Source: Streptococcus sp. 68
GTDB taxonomy: Bacteria; Bacillota; Bacilli; Lactobacillales; Streptococcaceae
Length of the DNA stretch: 64,000 bases
Direction of reading: 5' to 3'
Assembly: GCF_013277415.1 (NCBI RefSeq)
Contig: NZ_VMMX01000011.1
Location: 1-64,000, forward strand
In this document: positions 16,675-25,319 of the stretch, piece by piece
Layout: every line of letters begins with the position of its first letter
Numbering within the stretch: the first letter of the stretch is position 1
The notes under the pieces: model-generated
Seen by the model: only the letters and a program-made list of their open reading frames with translations
What the model was told of the DNA's origin: nothing
The model's database searches: none
Position numbers and translations under genes: made by a program

Positions 16675-17217
16675 ATGGAATTTGTATCACCGATAAAAGA
16701 GAACGATGATATACAAGCTATGAAAGATTATCTCAGAGAATGGAATGAGATGTATTATATGCTATTCATCACAGGTCTGAATACTGGATTGAGAGTTGGA
16801 GATATCCTCACTTTAAAAGTTAAAGATGTTCAAGGCTGGCACATCAAGCTGAGAGAACGGAAGACTGGCAAGCAGATAACAAGGCGGATGACAAAAGAAC
16901 TCAAGAAAGAAATGAGAAGATATGTCGAAGATAAACCATTCCATCATTTTCTATTCAAGAGTAGGCAAGGGAAAAATAAAGCAATCACTCGTGAGAGAGC
17001 CTATCAAATTATTCACGAGGCTGCTGAAGAGCTTGGCATTGATAATGTCGGCACACATACAATGCGCAAGACATTCGGCTATAAATATTACAACAAGACA
17101 AAGGACGTAGGAACATTACAGAAAATGTTCAATCACTCATCGCCTGCAATCACATTGAGATACATAGGGATAGAACAAGCAGAGCTTGATGATGCACTAC
17201 GGAACTTTGTCATTTAA
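16675..17217 (+). CDS. Small tyrosine recombinase family protein
   Basis: 180 residues, essentially a catalytic domain only. Visible are GLNTGLRVGDILTL (Arg), a THTMRKTFGYKYY block (H-x-x-R) and LQKMFNHSSPAITLRYIG (His, Tyr). It lacks an arm-binding domain, unlike the 382-residue integrase. Such genes are frequent just before the HNH/terminase genes of streptococcal phages. The role is not established; concatemer or dimer resolution is possible. Start chosen at 16675 after AAAGGAGG; the upstream extension covers the leader terminator. Confidence 0.85.
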   Translation: MEFVSPIKENDDIQAMKDYLREWNEMYYMLFITGLNTGLRVGDILTLKVKDVQGWHIKLRERKTGKQITRRMTKELKKEMRRYVEDKPFHHFLFKSRQGKNKAITRERAYQIIHEAAEELGIDNVGTHTMRKTFGYKYYNKTKDVGTLQKMFNHSSPAITLRYIGIEQAELDDALRNFVI

Positions 17218-17231
17218 TTTTTTTAGATATT

Positions 17232-17345
17232 ACTTTCACATAATGAGTTAAGCATAAACCGAAAAAATGAAACACTTTAAAATCCATGATTAACAAGGGT
17301 TTGAGATTTAGAGTGAGTTTAACAAAATATAAGATATGTGAAAGT
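17232..17345. repeat. Widely spaced perfect inverted repeat
   Basis: ACTTTCACATA (17232-17242) and TATGTGAAAGT (17335-17345) are exact inverse complements, 92 bases apart, filling the gap before the small membrane gene. They could be paired binding sites or base-pair in RNA. No gene is seen inside. Confidence 0.55.
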
Positions 17346-17380
17346 GAGGGATAAAATTGGTATAGATGGAGGAGAGGAAT

Positions 17381-17554
17381 ATGTTACTCATAGGATATTT
17401 AGTTTGTTATTTTATCGCATTGATGTTTTTGAAAATTGTTTTCGATTGGACAAAAGAAGACATAGGGAAAATATTTAAACATGGATTGATTTTTCTATTT
17501 CTGCCTTTAGTATTTATTGGAGCTCTCGTATATGATTTTGTAGACAAAAGATGA
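17381..17554 (+). CDS. Small phage membrane protein (57 residues)
   Basis: Two hydrophobic helices (LLIGYLVCYFIALMFLKIVF and FKHGLIFLFLPLVFIGALVY). ATG 17381 has GGAGAGGAAT upstream and is chosen over 17366. Its stop overlaps the start of late module 2. It might be an exclusion protein, but nothing shows it directly. Confidence 0.65.
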   Translation: MLLIGYLVCYFIALMFLKIVFDWTKEDIGKIFKHGLIFLFLPLVFIGALVYDFVDKR

Positions 17555-17596
17555 GACAAAAGACATCTTGAAGTCTCGCAAAAAAAGGTTTATTAT
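17553..17596 (+). promoter_or_regulatory. Late promoter module, copy 2
   Basis: GAGAC...GTCTC dyad (17553-17577), TTGAAG (17568-17573), 17-bp spacer, TATTAT (17591-17596). It differs from copy 1 (16495-16538) at only two positions in the core. It precedes HNH and the whole packaging and structural operon. Confidence 0.78.
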
Positions 17597-17623
17597 GGTA
17601 GCATAGATTTCTTGTATGAGATG

Positions 17624-17652
17624 GGATAGGTCAAGAGCCTGTCCTTTTGTTT
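17624..17652 (+). terminator. Leader terminator 2 (attenuator-like)
   Basis: GGATAGG-tcaagag-CCTGTCC (7-bp stem with one T-G) then TTTTGTTTT, directly ahead of the AAAGGAG of the HNH gene. Same layout as leader terminator 1, so late expression probably needs readthrough. Confidence 0.72.
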
Positions 17653-17670
17653 TACAAAGGAGTATATATC

Positions 17671-17997
17671 ATGTACAACAAACCAGTCAGACAGAGCTTG
17701 AAGACAAGGAAGTGGTACAAGTTTCGTGACAAGGTCATGAGACAACACGATTACCTTTGCCAAGAAAGTCTAAGATACGGGCAGTCAGTTCCAGCTGAAA
17801 TGGTTCATCATATTTACCCAGTATCTGAGTATCCAGAGTTGGAGTATGTATCTTGGAATTGTTTGCCGCTGGCCAACCGCAAACATAATACGTTCCATGA
17901 CCGCAACAACGATAAGATAATCGGAAATGGAATTTATTGGCAGAAGAAAAGAAAAAAAGAATTTTTAAATTTTTTCAAAAACAAAAATGAAAAATGA
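17671..17997 (+). CDS. HNH endonuclease next to terminase
   Basis: 108 residues. Core motif MVHHIYPVSEYPELEYVSWN, then LPLANRKHNTFHD, gives the metal-binding His pair (about 46-47), Asn and final His. HNH proteins beside terminase genes are required for cos cleavage in several HK97-type phages. ATG 17671 is chosen after AAAGGAGTATATATC. The gene is the first of the late operon. Confidence 0.93.
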   Translation: MYNKPVRQSLKTRKWYKFRDKVMRQHDYLCQESLRYGQSVPAEMVHHIYPVSEYPELEYVSWNCLPLANRKHNTFHDRNNDKIIGNGIYWQKKRKKEFLNFFKNKNEK

Positions 17998-18004
17998 AAA
18001 AAAT

Positions 18005-18107
18005 TTTTTATCCCCCCCACTTCAAAAAATTTTTTTCGAAGCCTCTGAGAACCGGTGAAGGGAACTTTTTCCAAGTCGGGAGGCTTCAAACAAAAAGGGG
18101 ATAAAAA
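18005..18107 (+). other. Nested inverted repeats, candidate cos region
   Basis: Outer arms TTTTTATCCCC (18005-18015) and GGGGATAAAAA (18097-18107) are perfect; inner arms GAAGCCTC (18038-18045) and GAGGCTTC (18080-18087) are perfect. The enclosed 34 bases contain ACCGGT. The region lies between HNH and terS, where cos often lies in HNH-containing phages. It could instead be a structured late leader. Confidence 0.55.
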
Positions 18108-18137
18108 CTAAGCGATTTTGACGAAAGGAGGTAGTTT

Positions 18138-18530
18138 TTGGCTAAACCAATTACAGCGAAGTCAATTAAGTCAAAAGTGGTCAAGCAGATGAAAGACTTG
18201 GGCACTTATCGTAAAGAGTTCGAAATGATCATTGACATTTTTGCAGGTATGTTATACCAGTATCAGAAACTTGCTCAAGATTATGCTGACATGGGTTATC
18301 CAGTAACAGACACCTACGTCAATAAAGCTGGTGCTGAAAATGAGCGCAAAGTTCCAATCTTGACAGCAATGGAAATTTTGAGGAAAGACATTCTCAGCTA
18401 CTCTAATCAGCTGATGATGAATCCGAAATCTCTCGGTGAGGTAGTAGAACAAGAGGGTGAGTCAGTTCTTACTGAAGTCCTGAAGTTCAAGAACGAAATC
18501 AAGAAGAAGCGAGTGACTGGCAATGGGTAA
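18138..18530 (+). CDS. terS: Terminase small subunit (P27 family)
   Basis: 130 residues from a TTG start with AAAGGAGG upstream. Pattern KEFEMIIDIFAGMLYQYQKL, then ERKVPILTAMEILRKDILSY and a basic tail, is the P27-type small terminase. It recognises the packaging site and overlaps terL by eight bases. Confidence 0.9.
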   Translation: MAKPITAKSIKSKVVKQMKDLGTYRKEFEMIIDIFAGMLYQYQKLAQDYADMGYPVTDTYVNKAGAENERKVPILTAMEILRKDILSYSNQLMMNPKSLGEVVEQEGESVLTEVLKFKNEIKKKRVTGNG

Positions 18531-20253
18531 TCTTGATAAAGCAAAAGAATACGCTCAACACGTCTTAACTCACCGAGAAGAACATTGCGAAGAGAACATT
18601 CTTGCTGCTGAACGTTTTTTCCGTGATTTAGAAAATCCTGCTTTTGAGATGGATGTGGATATGGTGGATTTTGTCATTCACTTTATCGAAAACGTGATAG
18701 TTCACCAACAGGGCGATGATATGTTTGCGGTGTCTATCCGTAACAAGCCATTACTCTTGCAACCTTGGCAACACTTTGTAGTTGTGAACCTGTTTGGGTT
18801 TTACTATAAGGGGACGAATGAGCGCAGGTTCAAAGAAGCGCTTATTATGCTTGCTCGGAAGAATGGCAAGACCTCGTTTACTGCTGCAATTGCACTTGCT
18901 TATCAGATTCTGGACACGGATAGCGGTTCAAAATGCTATATCGTTGCTAACTCAGTCAAGCAAGCGATGGAAGCTTTTGGTTTTTTAAGATTCAATGTTG
19001 AACGCTGGAACGATAAGAACATTCGTATCAAGGATAATAACCAGGAACACTCTATTACTGCTAATTTTGGTGATGAGGGTTCTTTCTTTATCCAAGCTCT
19101 AGCGAATGATGAGAGCCGTCTGGACTCTTTGAATGGGAATGTTATCATCTTGGACGAAGCTCACACAATGAGGAACAGTAAGAAGCATGGTCTTATGAAA
19201 AAAACAATGTCGGCATACCGTAACAGTATGCTTTTTGTTATCTCTACAGCTGGGGATATTCCTACTGGGTTCCTTGCTAACCGTCTGAAATACTGTCAAA
19301 AGGTGCTCAAGCAATTGGTCACTGATGATTCATTTTTCATCTTCATCTGCAAGGCTAATCAATCTGCTGATGGTGATGTAGTGGACTATCTGGACGAGAA
19401 CATCCTCAAGATGGCTAATCCGTCATGGGGTGTCACGGTTTCGCTCAAGGCTCTCAAGGAAGAAGCAGAGCAGGCTATGAATGATCCTCAGACTCGAAAC
19501 GAGTTTTTCAATAAGACCCTGAATATCTTCACTAACTCTATGAACGCTTATTTTAATCCTGATGAGTTCATTGCGTCGGATAGTTGCTACGATTGGAGTT
19601 TAGAAGAGCTGGCACGCTTGCCGATTCGTTGGTATGGTGGTGCGGACTTGTCAAGATTACATGACTTAACAGCAGCTGCTCTCTACGGTGTCTATCATGA
19701 TGGTGAAAAAGATATTGATATCTGTATCACACATGCTTTCTTTCCTCGGATTAACGCTCAGAAGAAGGCTAACGATGATGGGATTCCACTTTTTGGGTGG
19801 AAGTCCGATGGTTGGTTGACGATGAGCAACACTCCAACGGTTCTCTATGATGATATCGTCAAATGGTTCATCAGTATGCGTGAGCGTGGATTTAAAATCC
19901 AAGCTGTGGGGATGGATAGGAAGTTTGGTCGTGAGTTTTTAGCCAAGATGAAAAAGGCTAAGTTTAAGATGATTGACCAGCCTCAGTTGTTCTATCTGAA
20001 ATCCGAGGGGTTCAGGCGGATTGAGTTCAAAGTCAAGAACAAGGAATTTTACTATCTTCATTCTGACGCTTATGAATACTGTGTGAGCAATGTTAGAGCA
20101 ATTGAAAAGGTGGATGACGCTGTGCAATATGAAAAATTAGACGGAGACGGTGGTACTGCAAGGATTGACTTGTTTGATGCCAGCGTCTTTGCTTGTATAC
20201 AGGCTCTTGCTAATCTTGGTAAGGGTGGCGATGTGATGAGATTCTTTGATTAG
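18523..20253 (+). CDS. terL: Terminase large subunit
   Basis: 576 residues. ATPase domain with a Walker-A-like ARKNGKTS (111-118) and Walker B VIILDEAH (Asp211, Glu212). The C-terminal nuclease domain begins near 370 (WYGGADLSRLHDLTAAALYG) and has later acidic residues. It powers DNA packaging and cuts concatemers. Length and motifs are complete. Confidence 0.96.
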   Translation: MGNLDKAKEYAQHVLTHREEHCEENILAAERFFRDLENPAFEMDVDMVDFVIHFIENVIVHQQGDDMFAVSIRNKPLLLQPWQHFVVVNLFGFYYKGTNERRFKEALIMLARKNGKTSFTAAIALAYQILDTDSGSKCYIVANSVKQAMEAFGFLRFNVERWNDKNIRIKDNNQEHSITANFGDEGSFFIQALANDESRLDSLNGNVIILDEAHTMRNSKKHGLMKKTMSAYRNSMLFVISTAGDIPTGFLANRLKYCQKVLKQLVTDDSFFIFICKANQSADGDVVDYLDENILKMANPSWGVTVSLKALKEEAEQAMNDPQTRNEFFNKTLNIFTNSMNAYFNPDEFIASDSCYDWSLEELARLPIRWYGGADLSRLHDLTAAALYGVYHDGEKDIDICITHAFFPRINAQKKANDDGIPLFGWKSDGWLTMSNTPTVLYDDIVKWFISMRERGFKIQAVGMDRKFGREFLAKMKKAKFKMIDQPQLFYLKSEGFRRIEFKVKNKEFYYLHSDAYEYCVSNVRAIEKVDDAVQYEKLDGDGGTARIDLFDASVFACIQALANLGKGGDVMRFFD

Positions 20254-20274
20254 AGAGAAAGGAGGTGAGGAAAC

Positions 20275-21477
20275 ATGGGTATTTTTGATAAGATTTGGAA
20301 ACGAAACAAGCCAAGTAAACCAATCAATATGCTGAGTCATTCAGATTTAGGGCTGTCAAACTTGATGGATTCTTATGTACCTTTGGCTAGAAATCCAGAT
20401 GTGGTGACAGCGGTTAATAAGATTGCTGATTTGGTCTCTAATATGACCATCCATCTGATGGAGAATACAGATAAAGGTGATATCAGAATCCGTGATGGGC
20501 TTGCTAGAAAGATTGACATCAATCCGTGTGAACACATGACAAGGAAGTCATGGATTTTCAAGATTGTGCGCGATTTGCTTTTGTACGGCGATGGAAATTC
20601 TGTCTTACATGTGGAATATGAACCTGTTACGGATTATATTTCCAATCTAAGACCATTTCCGATGAGAGAAGTTTCGTTCCAAACAGATAAGGATTCCTAT
20701 GTAATCTCATTTAGGGGTGAAGAGTATTCCCCTGATGAAGTAGTTCACTTTGTCATCAATCCAGATCCAGATATTCCATACATTGGTACTGGTTTTAGGG
20801 TGACGTTGACAGATGTGGTTCAAAGTTTGAATATGGCTACCAAGACTAAAAAAAGCTTCATGAACGGTAAGAACATTCCTAGTCTTATCGTCAAGGTTGA
20901 CTCGTCTAGTGCTGAACTAGATTCGGAGCAAGGGCGTGAGCGTATCGCTGAGAAGTATTTAAGTACTAGCAGGGTTGGAGCTCCATGGATTGTTCCAGAG
21001 GCATTGCTGGACATCCAGCAGGTAAAACCGCTTAGTCTAACGGATATCGCTTTAAACGATTCTGTGGAATTAGATAAAAGAACCGTTGCAGGGCTATTAG
21101 GAGTACCTGCTTTTATTTTGGGCGTGGGAGAGTTCAACAAGACAGAGTATAACAACTTTGTAAATACGACTGTCATGAGTATCGCTACTACCATAACCCA
21201 AACTCTAACAAGGGACTTGTTGGTATCCAGCAATCGTTATTTTAAACTAAATCCTCGTTCACTCTTCTCTTACAACATTACGGAGTTGTCTGCTGTTGCT
21301 CAACAAATGGCAAACAGTGCTGCCATGCGTCGGAATGAGTGGAGGGATTGGCTAGGGATGGCTCCTGATCCTGAGATGGAAGAGTTGATTGTTCTTGAAA
21401 ACTTTCTCCCTCAGGAGAAACTAGGAGATCAAAATAAATTGAAAGGAGGTGAGGAAGAGAATGCAGAAACGGAATAG
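20275..21477 (+). CDS. Portal protein
   Basis: 400 residues, HK97-type portal. Typical segments: PDVVTAVNKIADLVSNMTIH, LLLYGDGNSVLHVEY, KKSFMNGKNIPSLIVKV and FKLNPRSLFSYNITELSAVA. It forms the dodecameric ring at the capsid vertex. Start has AAGGAGGTGAGG. Overlaps the protease gene by 17 bases. Confidence 0.95.
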   Translation: MGIFDKIWKRNKPSKPINMLSHSDLGLSNLMDSYVPLARNPDVVTAVNKIADLVSNMTIHLMENTDKGDIRIRDGLARKIDINPCEHMTRKSWIFKIVRDLLLYGDGNSVLHVEYEPVTDYISNLRPFPMREVSFQTDKDSYVISFRGEEYSPDEVVHFVINPDPDIPYIGTGFRVTLTDVVQSLNMATKTKKSFMNGKNIPSLIVKVDSSSAELDSEQGRERIAEKYLSTSRVGAPWIVPEALLDIQQVKPLSLTDIALNDSVELDKRTVAGLLGVPAFILGVGEFNKTEYNNFVNTTVMSIATTITQTLTRDLLVSSNRYFKLNPRSLFSYNITELSAVAQQMANSAAMRRNEWRDWLGMAPDPEMEELIVLENFLPQEKLGDQNKLKGGEEENAETE

Positions 21478-22036
21478 TTATCGTGCCACTCAATTTCAAA
21501 CTAGGGAAGAAGACTCTGGTGATTTGATTTTGAGTGGCTACTTTATCAAGTTTGACGAGGAGACGGAATTGTGGTCAGGCTACCGTGAAGTTATCAAGCG
21601 TGCTGGAGTTGAGAAAGCCATCAAAGACGCTGATATCAGAGCTTTATTTAACCACGATGATAGTCTTGTTCTCGGTCGAACAGGTAACGGAACTCTGACA
21701 CTGGGTGTTGATGATGTTGGTCTTTTTGGGGACATCATCATTAACAAGGATGATCCTCAAGCGGTTGGAGCCTATGCCCGTGTCAAGCGTGGAGATGTTA
21801 TCGGATGTAGCTTTGGCTTTATCCCGATAAAAATCGAAACAGAGGAACGTGAAGATGGTTCGTATCTGGACACTGTCTTAGAACTAGAAATCTTTGAAGT
21901 GAGCCCATGTACTTTCCCAGCCTATCCGCAAACGGAAATTGCTGCACGACAAAAAGACTTCGAAAGTCAGAGCCGTGCGAATCGTGAAGCGCTAGATAAG
22001 CGCAAGAAAGAAATTAAGGAGAAATTTAAGCTATGA
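21461..22036 (+). CDS. Prohead protease (HK97 family)
   Basis: 191 residues (peptidase family U35). The LSGYFIKFDEETELWSGYRE, ALFNHDDSLVLGRTGNGTL and VIGCSFGFIPIKIETEER segments match; the conserved His is in NHD and a Ser in GCSFGF. It matures the capsid by cutting the N-terminal scaffold region. ATG 21461 follows AAAGGAGGTGAGGAAGAG. Confidence 0.93.
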   Translation: MQKRNSYRATQFQTREEDSGDLILSGYFIKFDEETELWSGYREVIKRAGVEKAIKDADIRALFNHDDSLVLGRTGNGTLTLGVDDVGLFGDIIINKDDPQAVGAYARVKRGDVIGCSFGFIPIKIETEEREDGSYLDTVLELEIFEVSPCTFPAYPQTEIAARQKDFESQSRANREALDKRKKEIKEKFKL

Positions 22037-23199
22037 ATAAGGCGTTAATCTTTGGTGCTCGTATGAGAGCAAAAGCAACTAAGGTAGTTGAGTTGGAAGA
22101 AACAATTGAAGAGTTGAAGAAACGTTCAGCTGTTGAATTAGAAAAGTTGGACCGTGCTGAAACCGAGGAAGAAGTTTCAGCAGTTGAAAAGACTGTAGAC
22201 GGTCTTCAAAAGGAAATTGAAGAAAAAGAAACTGAAAAAGTACAGCTTGAAAACGAGATTGATGAGTTAGATAAACAAATCGAAGAGCAAAATCGTAAAG
22301 CACCGACTCCGGGGAAAATGGAAGAACGAGGAGGAAAGACATTGGGACAACGTGAAGCATTTAATCATTACCTACGAACAAAAGAAGCGCGTGCTGATGG
22401 TTTTAAATCTACTGAAGGTGAAGCTATCATTCCAGTTGATTTGATGCCACCGAGAGAAGCAAAACAAGACCAGACTGACTTGATTTCATTGGTAAATGTA
22501 GTCAAGGTTAAAAACGCTAGTGGTAAATGGACCTTGGTTAAATTGACAGATCAAACAATGAATACCGTTGAAGAACTGGAAGAAAATCCATCTCTGGCCA
22601 AACCAAGCTTTACAAAAGTAAACTATGATATTAAAACACGTCGTGGGCATTTGCCTGTGTCTCAAGAATTGATTGATGACGCTGACTACGATGTCATGGG
22701 ATTGGTTGCCAAACAAGCTAAAAACCAAGAACGTATCACTAAGAATAAAGAAATCGCTAAAGTTCTCAAGACAGCTACAGCTAAAAACGCAACTGGTTTG
22801 GACGGTTTGAAAGATATTCTCAATGTGGAATTGAAACCGTACTACGATGCAACTATTGTATGTACCCAATCGATGTTCGCTGCTCTTGATAAAATCAAGG
22901 ACAAGGACGGTCGCTACATGCTTCAAACAGATATCACATCTCCGACTGGATACAAGTTTGCAGGTCGTGTTATTGTTGTATATCCTGACGATATTATCGG
23001 GGGAAGTACGGGAGACATGAAAGCCTTTATTGGAGATATTGGAGAATTTGCGACATTGTTTGACCGTGCTCAGACTACTGTCAAATGGCAAGATGATAAA
23101 ATCTACGGTCAGTATTTGGCAACTGCTAATCGTTTTGATGTAGTCAAGGTAGATAGCGATGCAGGATTTTATGTGACCTATACAGATGCTGTTTTGTAA
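22033..23199 (+). CDS. Major capsid protein (HK97 fold)
   Basis: 388 residues. Residues about 15-85 are a Glu-rich coiled coil that acts as internal scaffold (delta domain). The mature part begins about 95-110 (KTLGQREAFNHYLRTKEAR). A capsid core follows (KTRRGHLPVSQELIDDADYD, FAGRVIVVYPDDII). It is likely cleaved by the preceding protease. Overlap of four bases with the protease gene. Confidence 0.95.
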   Translation: MNKALIFGARMRAKATKVVELEETIEELKKRSAVELEKLDRAETEEEVSAVEKTVDGLQKEIEEKETEKVQLENEIDELDKQIEEQNRKAPTPGKMEERGGKTLGQREAFNHYLRTKEARADGFKSTEGEAIIPVDLMPPREAKQDQTDLISLVNVVKVKNASGKWTLVKLTDQTMNTVEELEENPSLAKPSFTKVNYDIKTRRGHLPVSQELIDDADYDVMGLVAKQAKNQERITKNKEIAKVLKTATAKNATGLDGLKDILNVELKPYYDATIVCTQSMFAALDKIKDKDGRYMLQTDITSPTGYKFAGRVIVVYPDDIIGGSTGDMKAFIGDIGEFATLFDRAQTTVKWQDDKIYGQYLATANRFDVVKVDSDAGFYVTYTDAVL

Positions 23200-23210
23200 G
23201 GAGGTAGTAA

Positions 23211-23480
23211 ATGGTATATAAGGTAATCCGTCCTTTTAAGGACTTACGAGACCCAAAGAAACATTGCTATAAGGTTGGGGATAATTACCCTAGAGCTAAG
23301 CACAAACTTGATAAAGAGTTTGCGGAGACTCTGCTAAATGGGGCAAATAGTGCAGGATCTATCTTTTTGATGAATGTAGAAGATAAGGATATGTCGAAAG
23401 ATGACACATTAACTACAGAAGTAGAAAAGGAAGAAGCAAAGGTAGTAGATGGGAAACCTGAAGAGGGAGACGAGGAGTAG
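23211..23480 (+). CDS. Small structural-region protein
   Basis: 89 residues. KVIRPFKDLRDPKKHCYKVG and a YPRAKHKLDKEFAETLL segment suggest a small phage head-associated protein; the C-terminal third is very acidic (EKEEAKVVDGKPEEGDEE). Lies between capsid and connector genes. AAGGAGGTAGTAA precedes the start. Confidence 0.7.
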   Translation: MVYKVIRPFKDLRDPKKHCYKVGDNYPRAKHKLDKEFAETLLNGANSAGSIFLMNVEDKDMSKDDTLTTEVEKEEAKVVDGKPEEGDEE

Positions 23481-23482
23481 TT

Positions 23483-23734
23483 ATGGACAATGCTCAATTA
23501 TTAGAATTGCTTAGGCTAAAATTGGGTATAGCAACAAAACTACGCGATAAGCCCTTGGAGAAAATCATCGAAGCTGTCAAAACAGAACTAGAAGATAACT
23601 TAGGAGTTCTACTTGACTTAGACAGCCCAGAAGACCAAATGTTTGTAGTTGATTTTGCAGCCTTTCGCTATGAGGGTGGGGTGGATATGCCACGCCACCT
23701 TTTATGGCGATTGCATAATTTGAAATTGAGGTAA
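23483..23734 (+). CDS. Head-tail connector / DNA-packaging protein
   Basis: 83 residues, helical (QLLELLRLKLGIATKLRDKP, then VVDFAAFRYEGGVDMPRHLL). Length, position and pattern match gp6-like connectors of HK97-type phages. Confidence 0.8.
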   Translation: MDNAQLLELLRLKLGIATKLRDKPLEKIIEAVKTELEDNLGVLLDLDSPEDQMFVVDFAAFRYEGGVDMPRHLLWRLHNLKLR

Positions 23735-23737
23735 GTC

Positions 23738-24040
23738 ATGGCGTGGAACAATGAAATTACACTAATTTCTAAGATTAAAACAGGACTAGATAAATTACAC
23801 CAACCTCTATTTGAAGAAAAGCGGTTGACTATTTTATGTCGCAAGCGTTCCATTACTCGTTCTGAATTTTATCAGGCTAGCCAGGTTGGACTTAGACCAA
23901 GCCTTATCCTTGATATTCATAGTTTTGAGTATAACAACGAGGAAGAAGCGGAATTTAATGGGAAACGGTATCGTATTCTTAAGACATTTCCGATTGGTTT
24001 AGAAATTCTGGAGCTGACCTTGATGGAGGAATTGCCATGA
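23738..24040 (+). CDS. Head closure protein
   Basis: 100 residues. Beta-rich: RLTILCRKRSITRSEFYQAS, then FNGKRYRILKTFPIGLEILE. Typical of head-tail adaptor/stopper proteins. It stops in an overlap with the next gene. Confidence 0.8.
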   Translation: MAWNNEITLISKIKTGLDKLHQPLFEEKRLTILCRKRSITRSEFYQASQVGLRPSLILDIHSFEYNNEEEAEFNGKRYRILKTFPIGLEILELTLMEELP

Positions 24041-24396
24041 GTTTAACAGGTGACTTATCAGCAGAAATCGCTAAAGCTTTAAGTGAATACTCAGCTGAGA
24101 TAGAAGACAAGATTGACCTGATTGCTGAGGACGTTGTAAACGAAGCCGTTACGGAATTAAAAACGACGAGTCCAAAACGTCATGGAAAGTATGCTAGAAA
24201 TTGGCGTTTCAAGAAAAATGCTAAGGGGTCATACGTCATCTACAACGCAGCTCCAACATATCGTTTAACTCACTTACTGGAAAATGGGCATGCTTTGAGG
24301 AATGGCGGTCGTAGTCAGGCATTTCCACACATTAAACCTGTTGAGGAGAAAGTTAAAGAAAACTTTGAGAAGCGAATCAAGGAGATTGGGAAATGA
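24037..24396 (+). CDS. HK97 gp10-family tail-connector protein
   Basis: 119 residues. The segment VTELKTTSPKRHGKYARNWR, then YRLTHLLENGHALRNGGRS and FPHIKPVEEKVKENFEKRI are standard for this family. It joins the neck to the tail. It overlaps genes on both sides by four bases. Confidence 0.9.
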   Translation: MSLTGDLSAEIAKALSEYSAEIEDKIDLIAEDVVNEAVTELKTTSPKRHGKYARNWRFKKNAKGSYVIYNAAPTYRLTHLLENGHALRNGGRSQAFPHIKPVEEKVKENFEKRIKEIGK

Positions 24397-24716
24397 GGCT
24401 ATCAGACTTTGCTGCTATTTTGGAACAGGCAAACTTGCCTGTCACCTATCGTGCATTTGAAACTGGACACGTTCCTCAAACACCTTACCTTATCTACTTT
24501 GAATCACATCCAGATATCAAGAGAGCAGACGACGAACAGAAATACCAGATTAAATCTGTGACTGTAGAGCTTATCTTTGAACGTAAAGACGAAGATTTGG
24601 AAGAGAGCTTGGAAGAGTTGTTGTCTAAACATCAACTTGTTTTTGAGGTATCAGAAGAAAGCTATATCCCGACAGAAAGACTATCTGTCAAGCCTTATAC
24701 TGTTTATTTGTACTAA
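24393..24716 (+). CDS. Probable tail terminator protein
   Basis: 107 residues (MRLSDFAAILEQANLPVTYR, then VTVELIFERKDEDLEESLEE). Position just before the major tail protein and length fit a tail-completion/terminator protein. Sequence assignment is moderate. Confidence 0.75.
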   Translation: MRLSDFAAILEQANLPVTYRAFETGHVPQTPYLIYFESHPDIKRADDEQKYQIKSVTVELIFERKDEDLEESLEELLSKHQLVFEVSEESYIPTERLSVKPYTVYLY

Positions 24717-24727
24717 AGGAGAAGAAG

Positions 24728-25309
24728 ATGACAAAAACAGAAAATAAAGTAACCTTTGGATTGAAAAACGTGCATATCGCACCAATCGAAAGCATCAACA
24801 GTGAAACACAAATCATTAGCTACGGGCAAATTTTCCGTTTCCCTGGAGCTATGAACTTGGAGTTAGAGCCAAAAGGAGAATCGAAAGCAATCCCAGCAGA
24901 CGACGTGGACTACCACTTCATGAACTCAAATGAAGGGTATGAAGGAAAATTGAAAGTACCGCATATCACGGAAGAGTTTGCGACGAAAATCCTAGGAGAA
25001 ATCAAGGATGAGCAAACAGGAGTATTGACTGAAAAAGGCGATGCTTCAACTAAACCGTTTGCTATTATGTTTGAATTTTCAGGAGATAAAAATAAGACTC
25101 GCTACGTTCTCTACTACTGCTCTGCTAGTCGTCCATCAAACGGCTCTGGTACTAAGAGTGGAACAACTGTCAATGAACGCGAACTTAGCTTTAAGGGTTC
25201 ACCACGTCCTCTTGATAGCGTCGTGAAACGTTCGATTACGTCAGCTGACAAAAAAGAAGTGTATGACGCTTGGTTTACTAGCGTTTATGAGCCAACATCT
25301 CTAGGGTAA
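24728..25309 (+). CDS. Major tail protein
   Basis: 193 residues, phi13-family. Tail-tube pattern: VTFGLKNVHIAPIESINSET, GAMNLELEPKGESKAIPADD, GYEGKLKVPHITEEFATKI and a C-terminal GSPRPLDSVVKR. Strong AAAGGAGAAGAAG site upstream. Confidence 0.93.
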   Translation: MTKTENKVTFGLKNVHIAPIESINSETQIISYGQIFRFPGAMNLELEPKGESKAIPADDVDYHFMNSNEGYEGKLKVPHITEEFATKILGEIKDEQTGVLTEKGDASTKPFAIMFEFSGDKNKTRYVLYYCSASRPSNGSGTKSGTTVNERELSFKGSPRPLDSVVKRSITSADKKEVYDAWFTSVYEPTSLG

Positions 25310-25319
25310 GGAGTAAAGA

